64,000 nt of DNA from contig CAVOXB010000019.1 in assembly GCA_963700305.1 (NCBI GenBank), positions 124,001 to 188,000 on the forward strand, given 5' to 3'. This document shows positions 55,386-64,000 of the stretch, one piece after another (positions within the stretch are counted from its first letter, which is position 1; every line of letters begins with the position of its first letter). The stretch is from Desulfomonile sp963700305 (GTDB taxonomy: Bacteria; Desulfobacterota; Desulfomonilia; Desulfomonilales; Desulfomonilaceae). The notes beneath the pieces are model-generated. The model saw nothing but the letters and a program-made list of their open reading frames with translations. It did no database searches and was not told the origin of the DNA. Position numbers and translations under genes: made by a program.

Positions 55386-56684
55386 TTATCTCTCGTCGAT
55401 AATTCTTTTTGCTTTTCCGATGCTACGTTCTATGGTTTCCGGCGGCAAGATCGCCACCGGAACATTTATTCCGATGACCTGCTGTATCCTGTGAGATATC
55501 TTCTTGCCCAGCTCATCGAGCTTGTCCTGGCCGGCTTGATACATAGCTGTTTTCACTTCGATTTCTACGAGAATGTGGTCTATATAGCCCTTTTTCCGCA
55601 GGCGAATCTGATACAAAGGCTCTACCTGTTCGAATTCCATCAAACACGTTTCAATCTGTGAGGGGAAAACGTTGACGCCGCTTATGATCATCATATCATC
55701 GGACCGGCCCAGAATCTTGTCCATAGTGACCAATGAACGGCCACATTCGCATTTTTCCCGTCGAAGTGTACAGATGTCGCGTGTGCGGTAGCGAATCATA
55801 GGCATTGCCCTGCGCTGCAGCGACGTGAAGATCAATTCGCCCTCTTCGCCGAGTTCCACGGGGTCCAGTGTGCCGGGGTCAACTATTTCCGGGAGAACAT
55901 GGTCTTCGTTGATGTGAATCTTGTAGTGTTCACAGGTAAAGGATACTCCCGGGCCCATAAGCTCTGTGAGGCCGTAATGTTCGAACGCGTGAATCCCGCT
56001 TCTAGCCTCGATCTCATTGCGCATTTCAATAGTCCACGGTTCTGCGCCAAAGTGTCCAGTCTTAAGGCTAGTTTTCTTGAGGTCCACACCCATCTTTTCG
56101 GCTTTTTCTATTATGGTCAGGCAATAGGAAGGAGTGCAGCACAGAGCAGTAGTACCGAAATCTTGGATTAACATGATCTGTCGTTCGGTCATGCCCGCTC
56201 CGGATGGAACGACCGCGCATCCTATCCTCATTGCGCCCTGCAGAAAACCTAGACCGCCCGTAAAAAGGCCCATCCCATAAGCATTCTGCAGTATGCTGTC
56301 AGGCCGAACCGACTGTGCCCAAAGGCCACGAGCCATGCAATCGGTCCACTGGTCCAGGTCTGCGGCCGTGTACGGACCTGTAATGGGTTTGCCTGTGGTT
56401 CCGGAAGATGCGTGAACCCGGACCACCTCGGACATCGGGACTGCACAGAGCCCAAACGGATAATTGTCGCGAAGGGCCGTTTTCACCGTGAAGGGGAATT
56501 TGGCGATGTCTTCAAGTTTTTGGAGATCAGATGGTTTTATGCCTTTTTCATCGAAGGCATTCTTATAGAAAGGGACCTTGTCATAGACCCATGCGACAGT
56601 CCCCTTCAGTTTTTCAAACTGAAAGGCCTTCATGCCAGATTCGTTCATGGTTTCAAACTTTTCATCCCAAAACTTCTTCGACAT
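55386..56684 (-). CDS. paaK: Phenylacetate-CoA ligase
   Basis: A protein of 432 aa, the normal PaaK size, with a stop well placed before a terminator. The AMP-binding signature is VHASSGTTGKPITGPY (about residue 90), followed by EHYGLTELMGPGVSFTCE, MIRYRTRDICTLRREKCECGRS and the C-terminal GRSDDMMIISGVNVFPSQIE. It activates phenylacetate or an indolyl- or aryl-acetic acid to its CoA thioester; in anaerobes it commonly feeds aromatic degradation. A distantly related enzyme is encoded at 29024. Confidence 0.9.
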   Translation of the reverse strand: MSKKFWDEKFETMNESGMKAFQFEKLKGTVAWVYDKVPFYKNAFDEKGIKPSDLQKLEDIAKFPFTVKTALRDNYPFGLCAVPMSEVVRVHASSGTTGKPITGPYTAADLDQWTDCMARGLWAQSVRPDSILQNAYGMGLFTGGLGFLQGAMRIGCAVVPSGAGMTERQIMLIQDFGTTALCCTPSYCLTIIEKAEKMGVDLKKTSLKTGHFGAEPWTIEMRNEIEARSGIHAFEHYGLTELMGPGVSFTCEHYKIHINEDHVLPEIVDPGTLDPVELGEEGELIFTSLQRRAMPMIRYRTRDICTLRREKCECGRSLVTMDKILGRSDDMMIISGVNVFPSQIETCLMEFEQVEPLYQIRLRKKGYIDHILVEIEVKTAMYQAGQDKLDELGKKISHRIQQVIGINVPVAILPPETIERSIGKAKRIIDER

Positions 56685-56928
56685 TCAGTTCCTCCTAGAC
56701 GATGGTTATCTACGTTTCCGCAGTTATGGACGACGAGGGAAGGGCACTATTTATCTATATTTATTGGATCACACCTGTTTTTGTCAAGATAAAAGCTATG
56801 GTAGAAATAGATCCTGAAGCCCATGTTTGACAACGGCCGCGTCTTCACTGTAGTGAAACTGGGGAATTAGGATTGTTGGTCTCGTAATAAGTAAATGAGG
56901 TGAATAGCACACGATAGTTTCAAAAAAG

Positions 56929-59900
56929 TTAATTCATGAGTGTCTGCAACCGACGAAGCGTTTCTTTGCTGAGCGTGTTTTCCAACACGGGCGTCACTTC
57001 GGGGCTGGTTACAGGACCGCGTACCTTCAGAATGACCGTCACAGGAGTCTTAGCAGGGGGAGTTTCAGATTCCGGCTTCGGTTCTTCGGATCCGCCTTCT
57101 ATGCCGATGCGCTTGAGTTCCTTGTCTAGCCCCGTCATTTTGAGCAAACCTTCATGTTTTTTAACGAGTTCCTTTACAGCGGGGATTTTTCCAATAGCAC
57201 TTGCCGCAGCGGTATAGGTCTTGATGCCGGCCAGCAGGTCGAGATTTACGGAATTCAAGCGGGCGCTGCCCATGATTCCCGCGTTTACTTCTTCTCCTTT
57301 GAGGGTGAGATTATCAGTCCGAACATTTCCTCCCGTGATCTGGAGATCAGCGGTAAGACTCTTGAACTCTAAAAGCTTGGACTTTTGTGCTTGGTCTTGG
57401 GGCTGGAGGATCGTCCCTATAAGTAAATTCACCTTATCCAGAGTATTTTTCAGTCGATCCGCCCGTATTTTTCCTGAATCCATTGCCAACGACAAATTTC
57501 CGTGGAGCGATTCGACGGATTTAAGATCTTTGAGTGAACCTTTCACCTTTATCGGCGCCTCAATCGCTCCGTGAAGGTTACCAGTCAATTCCGGAATTTC
57601 TGCTGCGTTTCCGCGAAGTTCTACTACGCCTTTGACCTTCTCAACGGTCCAACCGGCATTGGGTGGCCGATAGTCCACAGCGATAAGCTTGATCACTCCG
57701 TCCGGGACTATCTCATCGGCCGGTTTCTTCAATGAAATTGAAGCCTCCAAGGGCCCAGAAAGTCTAAGGTCACCGCTAGTCGGAAAGAGCTTCAATATTT
57801 CTTTCAGTTCGGATTTTGCCAAATCTAAATGGACGTCCCCGAAATTTCCATTGCCGTCCTTAAGTTTTCCTTTACCGTTGAGAACGATTCCGGGAAGAAT
57901 CAATTGAGCGCTGGACAGGTCCAATTCCTGTCCTGCGGATTTGCCAGATGCCTTGAAACTTCCAGCCATGCCGCCGGGTTTTCTGAACGACTGACCGAAA
58001 GCCAGATCTAAATGTGTAATAGGAACAGCCATAGACCATACGAGAGACGCTGGTGTTCCCGAAAACTTGACTTTGACAGGCGCACTGCCCTTTAAGACTA
58101 TTTCGGGTTGATTTCCGGACAGCAAAGACACAATTTCGCCGTCCATATTCACCGCCCCAGTACCATCGAAATGAGGGGCAGGCGAACCTACTTCCGTGAC
58201 ATCCGTCCTGATAGAGACTATATCTCCAGGCTCGGATCCTCGACGTAGCGTTAATACCCCTTCTTTGAAATCAATTCGATTAGCTTTAAGAAAGAATTTA
58301 GATTCCAATGACAAATATTTTTTTGGAAACCATTTTCCCTTGGAACTTGCCCTGAGATTCACTCCGGCCATTCCCAGGCTTACAATCCCGGGTTCCACGT
58401 TTTTCTGTTCTTTGAACGGAAAGAAGTGGCCCTTTATAGCCAAGGTCCCTTTATTTCCGTGGGGTTTTTCAAAGTAGGGCGACCATTGTAGTTCCGCAGC
58501 AGTCAAGTCCGCCTTCAGGTCGATCCATACGTTCTCAGGTTTGCCTCTCACGTTACCCCGAACCGGAATCTCTCCGTTTACGGTGAATTCTTTAGGCAGG
58601 TTGATGCCGAGATTCTTCAGCCATTGTGGCCGAATAGAGAGCTCACCCTGCAAGTCCAAGAGCCGGCTGTCCGAAAAAGGCCTCGTGAGGGTCCCTGACA
58701 CGGATGCGATTCTCGCGGATTCCGATATTTCCATCGATTCGATGGCGAGCAATTCCGGCTCAAGCCTTGCCTGTGTCCAAATACGGACTTTTGATGCCAA
58801 TCCTTTGAAGCTTCCCGCTGGAATGACATCCTCCAGGTTCAAGTTGGCGTCAGCCGACCAATCCTTGCCCTTCTTCCAATTAGCTTGAATAGTGGCCTTG
58901 AGAACTCCGGACCGAGTATCCAATGGAAACTTCTCCGGTAGGGCCGCAGTCAAGAAGCTCACAGGAAATCCATCAGTCTCGGCGTTGACTCGAACCGACT
59001 CTATCTCAGAAAGAACGTCTGCCGCCACTAGATCGGCATTTACGTTGAGTTGAGCCGCTGTCCGGGTCTCGGATTTCAGTGCGGTTTTGAGGCTGACCTT
59101 TGCTTCGCTTCCTTTTTGCCAATTCAGGCTTGCGGTGAGCGATTCCACGGCCATGTCACTGTTCATCCAAGATGGCAGATATACATCAAAAGGTTTCAGG
59201 CTGATGGAATTCGCGATCACATCGATTGCCGCTCCGTCTAAACCGTTTAAGTCAGCAGCCGGGGTCAGTGTTCCGTGAATCACAACAGGCTTGGATTTTC
59301 CCTTTACGCTGCTTAATTCGGTCTCTGCTTTCACATTCACCACTTGATCTGACTTTGATTTAATGAGAGAGGCTGATAGGTTTTTTAAGGAAATCTGAAC
59401 GTCCTGCCCCGGAAGAGCGCTTTGGTCCACCCAATCTATGCGGGAATCTTTCAGATAAATAGAATCAATCGACCATTTGATTCGTTTTTCTGGTTTACGA
59501 TCGGATTCGCGAATTTCCGGCGCGCTGTCTGATTTAGTTGGGGCCCCGTTTCCAACGTCGGGAGCTGACACCGGCAGGGGAATGAATGCGGTGGTAATGG
59601 CTCCGTCCGGACTTCTCCTGGCAGTGGCTCGAAGTCCTCTGATAGTAACCGATTCAACCGAGATTTCTTTGCTGAAGAAGGGGATTATTTCGGGGGACAG
59701 TATGAGTTCGTCAGCAGATAAAAGTAGTTTGCCCTGCGCTGTTGCGACGGCTATTCCTTGGACTTTTAGATTCAGCACGCCGGTGTACGACGGAGAAACG
59801 GATATAGATCCCACACTTACCTGTTGTCCGGTAATTCGATGCAAATGCTCCTGAACATTGCTGCGGATGAATTCCGTTTCCGGAAGGAATTTCAGAGCCA

Positions 59901-59970
59901 ACAGCGCAGCGATAATGAGCAGCGCTGTCAAGCATGAGAATATTACCAATACCCGTTTGAAACGACCCAT
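56929..59970 (-). CDS. AsmA-like protein, 1013 aa
   Basis: One N-terminal membrane helix (VLVIFSCLTALLIIAALLALKFLP) anchors a very long periplasmic part of beta strands, with the AsmA/TamB features: the opening IRSNVQEHLHRITGQQVSVGSISVSPSY and ISVESVTIRGLRATARRSPDG, and many LSGPL-like blades. The C-terminus is AsmA-type (VDNLLTLKGEEVNAGIMGSARLNSVNLDL-like). Such proteins form bridges that carry lipids between the membranes. Residues around 140-160 are Pro/Ser-rich and probably a flexible linker. Confidence 0.85.
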   Translation of the reverse strand: MGRFKRVLVIFSCLTALLIIAALLALKFLPETEFIRSNVQEHLHRITGQQVSVGSISVSPSYTGVLNLKVQGIAVATAQGKLLLSADELILSPEIIPFFSKEISVESVTIRGLRATARRSPDGAITTAFIPLPVSAPDVGNGAPTKSDSAPEIRESDRKPEKRIKWSIDSIYLKDSRIDWVDQSALPGQDVQISLKNLSASLIKSKSDQVVNVKAETELSSVKGKSKPVVIHGTLTPAADLNGLDGAAIDVIANSISLKPFDVYLPSWMNSDMAVESLTASLNWQKGSEAKVSLKTALKSETRTAAQLNVNADLVAADVLSEIESVRVNAETDGFPVSFLTAALPEKFPLDTRSGVLKATIQANWKKGKDWSADANLNLEDVIPAGSFKGLASKVRIWTQARLEPELLAIESMEISESARIASVSGTLTRPFSDSRLLDLQGELSIRPQWLKNLGINLPKEFTVNGEIPVRGNVRGKPENVWIDLKADLTAAELQWSPYFEKPHGNKGTLAIKGHFFPFKEQKNVEPGIVSLGMAGVNLRASSKGKWFPKKYLSLESKFFLKANRIDFKEGVLTLRRGSEPGDIVSIRTDVTEVGSPAPHFDGTGAVNMDGEIVSLLSGNQPEIVLKGSAPVKVKFSGTPASLVWSMAVPITHLDLAFGQSFRKPGGMAGSFKASGKSAGQELDLSSAQLILPGIVLNGKGKLKDGNGNFGDVHLDLAKSELKEILKLFPTSGDLRLSGPLEASISLKKPADEIVPDGVIKLIAVDYRPPNAGWTVEKVKGVVELRGNAAEIPELTGNLHGAIEAPIKVKGSLKDLKSVESLHGNLSLAMDSGKIRADRLKNTLDKVNLLIGTILQPQDQAQKSKLLEFKSLTADLQITGGNVRTDNLTLKGEEVNAGIMGSARLNSVNLDLLAGIKTYTAAASAIGKIPAVKELVKKHEGLLKMTGLDKELKRIGIEGGSEEPKPESETPPAKTPVTVILKVRGPVTSPEVTPVLENTLSKETLRRLQTLMN

Positions 59971-60000
59971 CAGGTGCTCCGTGGTCCTGAGTTACGGTAC

Positions 60001-60315
60001 TTAATGTTCAGTTGACTCTCCAGTTCGGGATAGGTTCTCCATAATATTCAGGATTGGAAGGCTTTTTTGATTTTTTTCTGAAGCCCCTTCCGGCCAATTT
60101 CTGGAAGTATTAGAAATAAACCAATTTTTAGATTTTGCAAGCCCTGCGTTTATGCGCTTCCGTGGTGGATGCTGCGGTTTGGGGAAGTCGCTGTCTTCGT
60201 GGCAAGCATGCACTAATCTGAGAGAGACAAGCTCGCCGCCGATGCGCCGTTGCGAGCGAAGCAAAGCGATGTCATTAAGTTGCCGCTCGGAGAGCGATTG
60301 TCTCGTGAGACGCAT
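60001..60315 (-). CDS. Possible small basic protein
   Basis: A frame of 104 codons from ATG 60315, with AGGAG about ten bases upstream, just before the AsmA gene on the same strand. The product is basic and unordered-looking (MRLTRQSLSERQLNDIALLR at the start). No family was recognised. It could be a chance frame. Confidence 0.3.
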   Translation of the reverse strand: MRLTRQSLSERQLNDIALLRSQRRIGGELVSLRLVHACHEDSDFPKPQHPPRKRINAGLAKSKNWFISNTSRNWPEGASEKNQKSLPILNIMENLSRTGESTEH

Positions 60316-60631
60316 GATCGTTTCGCTCCTGGCCACGAAAATCTTCGCTCCTAAATGAACGCTACTCTTCGTGATCATAGATCTCTTTGATCTCTATGGA
60401 AAACCAAGAAATCAGTTAACTTGCCCTCGAATCGTGTTTAGTTTATGTTTGACAGATGGTATAAATATTGTGATCCTTTGGAGGAATGCAGAATCGAATC
60501 CGCTGTCGCGTTCGTGTTGTGAGATATAAGGCCCTATTTGCATTTTGGTACTTCAAGAGTCTTGCGTTCAACGAATACTCTGAGGGATCCAAAATGTGCA
60601 AAATAGTTCAGCGAGGGGAAACACAAAGGCT

Positions 60632-61276
60632 ATGAGTAGGAAAATATTCGCAGTCGGCGATATTCACGGCTGTTACGACAAACTTGTCGCGATGATGAAA
60701 GTACTCCCATGGAACAAAGACAATGGCGATTTGCTATTGTTCATAGGAGATTACGTAGATAGAGGGCCGAAGTCCCGGGAAGTAGTGGAATTCCTCGTCC
60801 AGTTGCGCAAACAAGGTGGTGAATTTGTTTTCCTCAAAGGGAACCACGAAAAGATGCTTCTGGACTACTATATTCAGCAAAAAGACCAGATGCTCTATGT
60901 GGCGAACGGTGGGGCAGAAACCATAGCCAGCTACGTTGAAGGAGGCATAGGAAGAAAGGCGTTTGTTCTGCCGGAAGAACACCTGGACTTTTTCCTTTCC
61001 CTGAGCCTCTATTATCAGACGGACGATTATATTTTCGTTCATGCCGGATTGAGGGACGGCGTTAAACTAGGCGACCAAACAGAGGAAGATCTGCTTTGGA
61101 TTAGAGAAGAATTCATCTACTCCGCCTATGATTGGAACAAAAGAGTAATATTCGGCCATACAGCCCTGGAAACGCCATTTGTTACCCCAAGCAAGATCGG
61201 AATAGATACGGGTGCGGTTTATGGCAACAAATTAACAGCGGTGGAACTGCCGAAAATGAAATTTTACCAGGTATAG
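60632..61276 (+). CDS. Calcineurin-like metallophosphatase (Ser/Thr phosphatase type)
   Basis: A protein of 214 aa started at ATG 60632 with AAAGG upstream. All metal-binding motifs are present: GDIHGCYD, GDYVDRGP, GNHE, FVHAGLRDG and IFGHT. The layout matches bacterial PrpA/PrpE-type phosphoprotein or diadenosine tetraphosphate phosphatases. It stands alone. Confidence 0.9.
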   Translation: MSRKIFAVGDIHGCYDKLVAMMKVLPWNKDNGDLLLFIGDYVDRGPKSREVVEFLVQLRKQGGEFVFLKGNHEKMLLDYYIQQKDQMLYVANGGAETIASYVEGGIGRKAFVLPEEHLDFFLSLSLYYQTDDYIFVHAGLRDGVKLGDQTEEDLLWIREEFIYSAYDWNKRVIFGHTALETPFVTPSKIGIDTGAVYGNKLTAVELPKMKFYQV

Positions 61277-61277
61277 G

Positions 61278-61309
61278 CTTGCCCTCACCCTCATGAGGGT
61301 GAAGGCAAG
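61278..61309 (+). terminator. Hairpin after the phosphatase gene
   Basis: CTTGCC and CACCCTCATGAGGGTG arms pair with their partners (CTTGCC with GGCAAG), giving a long stem directly after the stop. It is followed by AAAGCTTTT, so the T run is weak. Confidence 0.5.
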
Positions 61310-61364
61310 AAAGCTTTTGCACGGAAAAATGCATGCCTGCTCTAAGATTCAGTCTATAGCGAGG

Positions 61365-61796
61365 CTACTGATCGACTCGATCCACAACGCTTATTTCCAT
61401 TACCACTCGACCCCAGCCGCCGCACTGCAATCCCACGTCACTGCAGCCGCATCTCTTAAACAGCATCGCGTTGGGATCCACGCCAGCGTAAAGCATCTCG
61501 TTGGCCGTAAATACAAGTGGCTTGAGCGCGCTCACCGCATACAAGCACATTTTTTTGGGGCATAACTTGGAAATCAGATTTCCCGCACCATCCATATAAA
61601 ATTTATCCCCGACCTTGTGCTGACTGTTACATCCGTGAGAATGAACCACCTCAGCGACAATGGTCTTGTTCATCAACCCCGCGGCCTTCATGAGGACTTC
61701 CACATTTCTTGGATCGTCTTTGAACTTTCTCAATTCTTCGTCAGAATAACCGAGACGATTTTGGAAATAACTCCACACACTTTCGTCAATGTTCAT
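61365..61796 (-). CDS. TIGR04076-like hypothetical protein
   Basis: A protein of 143 aa. The segment IVAEVVHSHGCNSQHKVGDKFYMDGAG followed by KLCPKKMCLYAVSALKPLVF resembles the small TIGR04076 family, whose proteins carry a conserved Cys and His pattern. The C-terminal CGCSDVGLQCGGWGRVVMEI adds a cluster of Cys. Function unknown. It lies between the phosphatase and the sigma factor. Confidence 0.6.
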   Translation of the reverse strand: MNIDESVWSYFQNRLGYSDEELRKFKDDPRNVEVLMKAAGLMNKTIVAEVVHSHGCNSQHKVGDKFYMDGAGNLISKLCPKKMCLYAVSALKPLVFTANEMLYAGVDPNAMLFKRCGCSDVGLQCGGWGRVVMEISVVDRVDQ

Positions 61797-61865
61797 TGTT
61801 CTCTCCTTTGATTGATATTGAAGCCAAATCTACGACAGCAGCCTGTCTTCTATTTTGAGAATCCC

Positions 61866-62713
61866 TCAGTCCAAAAGCTTGGTATTGCGCGGCTCTGCGA
61901 CCCGACTTACCGTTTCCACAAACATGTCTGGGCCTGGTAATCAGGCAATTGGCGAAATATTCCAGCAGCTCTTTCGAGCTCATCCAGCTGATTGAGGATG
62001 CCCTCCATCGAAGAGCCGCGATTGTCATGACGCGGGTGATTTGCAAACAAAAGCTTTTGAGGATTTACTAATCCAATCCTAATGGTATAAGCTATTTGTT
62101 TCTTGCAGGTGCAAGGAGTTGACGATTTGAAAAGACCGCAATGCTCTTGCATGAAGCCTCTGAGCAGCGAGCGTGCCCGGGACAGACGCTGTCGAAAAGC
62201 CGCCGGCGTAATATTCAATATTTCCGAGGCCTCCCGGCTGTTCGCATCGAGAATCTCGCCGAGAATATAGGTGATCCGAAGATTGCGGTCGAGGCAGAGC
62301 AGCATTCCCTGAGCACAACCGATCATTACCTCTTCCACCATGAGACTTTGTTCCGCTTCCGGAGTGGAGTGAGACCACGAGTAAGCGATGCCCTTATGAA
62401 TTTCCTCCTCACATTTTTCAAAAGTCATCTCTGCTCGCTCCGCTCGGCGCTTGTGCGTGGTAAGCAGGTGATTGGTCGCAATCCTGTAACACCACGTGGA
62501 AAAGCTGCTTTCCGCCCGGAAGCTGCTCAGATGAGTGACTATTTTTATCAGTATCTCTTGAGTGGCGTCCTCTGCATCTTCAGGGTGCCACAGCATACGA
62601 ATTGCCAGGCCATAGATCCGGTCCTGAATTTGCCGAACAAGTGCCTCAAGAGCGCCTTTATCTCAGTTTACAGCCTGCTGAACGAGGTCCGGGGGATGCA
62701 TTACCGAGTTCAT
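61866..62713 (-). CDS. ECF-type sigma factor with an in-frame stop and a frame break
   Basis: The gene begins MNSVMHPPDLVQQAVN at 62713, meets a TGA at 62663-62665, and continues in the same frame as DKGALEALVRQIQDRIYGLAIRML. Regions 2 and 4 follow (PEDAEDATQEILIKIVTHLSSFRAESSFSTWCYRIATNHLL; EASEILNITPAAFRQRLSRARSLL). Adding one base at 61930-61932 restores a tail ending FVETVSRVAEPRNTKLLD. The C-terminal extension has Cys in CGLF and CTCKKQI. A downstream start at 62596 would lack region 1 residues. The stop may be a substitution error or real loss. Confidence 0.7.
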
Positions 62714-63237
62714 TCATTTCTCCAGATGGATAGGTTGAAGAAGTTTCTCCAGCGATCCTCATTTTAGCCGTCTAGTTGTTTAGATCTTTGTTCGAAGGCG
62801 AGTGTGACAGAAAAATTTTGTTAGCGCTGTCTTTTTTGATAATTTCTTGGCAGGGAAGGTATTTGGGACTGCGGAAATTCTTAAGAGTAGTGTTGCGTGG
62901 CGCTGCGATGTGGAAGATTGGCATTGCGAGGGAGCAGCCAAAACAATCTCTTTTGGAATGGTAGGACCGGCATCCTGCCGGTCATGGACTGGTGAGCCGC
63001 CGGTCCTATATAGATAAAGAATTGCTTCTTCACTCCCTGCGATGACATTTTAGAGCATGCCGATTGCGAGAGAGAAAAATGAGCGAATCCGACAAAATTC
63101 CTGAAAATTTATAGTTTAAGTATCCGTAGTCCCGCCCCAGGTGTTATAACATATGACTGAGTTTCGCTGCCAACGCGTGACATGGAAGATAGCGATACCC
63201 AACGCTATTTCACTGAAGACATGAGAGAATTATCTTG
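62714..63237. other. Intergenic stretch with an inverted repeat
   Basis: About 520 bases with no supported gene. TAGGACCGGC at 62962-62971 pairs with GCCGGTCCTA at about 62998-63009, with a further hairpin CCGGCATCCTGCCGG inside. Confidence 0.5.
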
Positions 63238-63399
63238 ATGAAAAAATCGGATCAGATGGTAAGCTCCCATGTGGTTCGCCAGAACCTGGAAACCGAGTAC
63301 GCTCAAATGTAACGGGAAAAAGAGCGCGAGAATGAGGCGCTTGAGTGGGCGGCAACCACCTTCATAGATGTCGCTCGTGAAACGAGGCAACCAGACTGA
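63238..63399 (+). pseudogene. Decayed antitoxin-like gene
   Basis: From ATG 63238 the frame reads SSHVVRQNLETEYAQM, hits TAA at 63310-63312, then continues REKERENEALEWAATTFIDVARETRQPD to a TGA at 63397. The pattern resembles the short antitoxins found before PemK/MazF-type toxins. No toxin is found downstream. Confidence 0.45.
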
Positions 63400-63554
63400 G
63401 TCTGGACGCTCCATCAGAAACCGAGAACCTGCAGTTTTGGGTGCACGAGGCCGAACGGCGATTAGAAGAGTTGCGAGATGGGACTGTGAAAGATGTACCG
63501 GCAGAGGAGGTATTCCGCCGAGCAAGGGCCGCTATGTCATCGCTTCCATCCTAA
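63396..63554 (+). pseudogene. Fragment of an addiction-module antitoxin
   Basis: A frame without a normal start reads SLDAPSETENLQFWVHEAERRLEELRDGTVKDVPAEEV, then a short tail to TAA at 63552. The WxxEAxxRxEEL pattern and the length fit the C-terminal part of small putative addiction-module antitoxins. Confidence 0.45.
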
Positions 63555-64000
63555 GATCTTCAGGAACCATTTCTTCAAAATCTCGATACATTTCGGATCA
63601 AGGCGCAGCCGGTGAACTCCGCCGGGAATGATTTCTAATTCGCTGATTCCCTCGGGAGCGCGCTCTTTGAGCTCATAAGCTTGATCCACCGGAATCAACT
63701 CATCCGCGTCTCCGTGAATAATAAGAAGATGTTTGCCACTGAAATGGCTGATCCAGCGCTTAGGCTCGATTTCCACAAAGCCTGCAAGCCATCGATCTAA
63801 GTCCTTGGGAAAATCCTGGTCTCTGATAATGCCGCGTTCTTTGAAATCCTCGACTATTTTCTCAGGGTCTTTCTCAAAGATCCCAAAATCCGAAGGTGTC
63901 CCCACAACAGCCAGGCTGAAGATTTTGTCGTTTTCCGCAGCAACTCGAATCGCCGCAGCGCCGCCCCCGCTGAATCCGAGAAGCATGACTCTGGAGGGGT
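63537..64000 (-). CDS. Alpha/beta hydrolase, C-terminal part (cut by window edge)
   Basis: The frame is open to the right edge; the true start lies beyond 64000. The visible part has the nucleophile elbow GFSGGGA (Ser), a lid region, then HGDADELIPVDQAYELKE with the Asp and GVHRLRLD with the His, a complete catalytic set. It looks like a peptidase- or esterase-type hydrolase of about 250-280 aa. Substrate unknown. Confidence 0.8.
   Translation of the reverse strand, partial: PSRVMLLGFSGGGAAAIRVAAENDKIFSLAVVGTPSDFGIFEKDPEKIVEDFKERGIIRDQDFPKDLDRWLAGFVEIEPKRWISHFSGKHLLIIHGDADELIPVDQAYELKERAPEGISELEIIPGGVHRLRLDPKCIEILKKWFLKILGWKR

Noticed and set aside
60152..60358. Small plus-strand frame with several Cys
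   Set aside because: No ribosome site or conserved motif; it overlaps another weak frame on the other strand.
60450..60480. TTGACA near 60450 as a promoter for the phosphatase gene
   Set aside because: No acceptable -10 box at 15-19 bases; the AT-rich stretch that follows is too close.
62663..62665. TGA in the sigma factor as selenocysteine
   Set aside because: The position is a variable Gly-Asp loop in relatives, not a redox site, and I see no SECIS-like hairpin just after it.
62141..62767. 208-codon plus-strand frame opposite the sigma factor
   Set aside because: The minus strand has clear sigma regions 2 and 4; this frame is its shadow.

Overview
This window most likely comes from an anaerobic, respiratory member of the Desulfobacterota (the former Deltaproteobacteria: a sulfate reducer or syntroph; a Desulfomonile-like organism is only a guess). 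The grounds are multihaem and iron-sulfur membrane redox complexes, phenylacetate-CoA-ligase-type enzymes, an acyl-CoA dehydrogenase operon, PilZ and ankyrin proteins of the kind common there, and many palindromic intergenic repeats. I see no rRNA, tRNA or CRISPR array. About 25 genes or gene segments are broken by a single-base frame change, mostly inside short homopolymers, and in nearly every case restoring one base gives a clean family match across the break. I read these as uncorrected sequencing indels and annotate such genes as single CDSs with the break positions.

Layout. 1-2835: the end of a CHAT-domain protease, a small unknown protein, a ribbon-helix-helix-like regulator and an AbrB/RelE-type toxin-antitoxin pair. 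3164-16947: a very large same-strand redox cluster. It runs from a Tat-exported NHL propeller, through an internally duplicated membrane protein, two membrane iron-sulfur proteins (one with an FMN-binding domain), a seven-haem cytochrome fused to a ferredoxin domain and an SdhB/SdhA-like pair, to a four-gene complex iron-sulfur molybdoenzyme (CISM) module (cytochrome, four-cluster ferredoxin, NrfD anchor, molybdopterin subunit). 17047-24806: PilZ proteins, a QueG-like protein, a Nudix hydrolase, a TetR-amidohydrolase-acyl-CoA dehydrogenase operon with a clear promoter and operator, and small proteins. 25031-34767: LigD-type DNA repair proteins, an ankyrin protein, a CoA ligase, a cysteine desulfurase, PbpC and a small monooxygenase-like protein. 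34836-49912: a heptose kinase, DUF2062, TatC, then a surface-polysaccharide island (Wzm/Wzt-type ABC exporter, three methyltransferases and several glycosyltransferases, one of which appears to be a double glycosyltransferase). 50170-64000: DUF1573, TatB, an ABC-2 type membrane protein, hydrolases, dodecin, an orphan HigA with a relic of HigB, PaaK, a 1013-residue AsmA-like protein, a metallophosphatase, a sigma factor with an in-frame stop, toxin-antitoxin debris, and a hydrolase cut by the window edge.

How the parts fit: the redox cluster could link quinones, periplasmic haems and a cytoplasmic fumarate-reductase-like flavoprotein. The TatB and TatC genes encode the kind of export route that its twin-arginine subunits need. 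The polysaccharide island makes, modifies and exports a glycan. The most interesting candidate for an undescribed system is the 4.1-17.0 kb redox cluster, because it puts an SdhAB-like pair without a cytochrome b anchor, a cytochrome-ferredoxin fusion and a CISM module in one apparent transcription unit.
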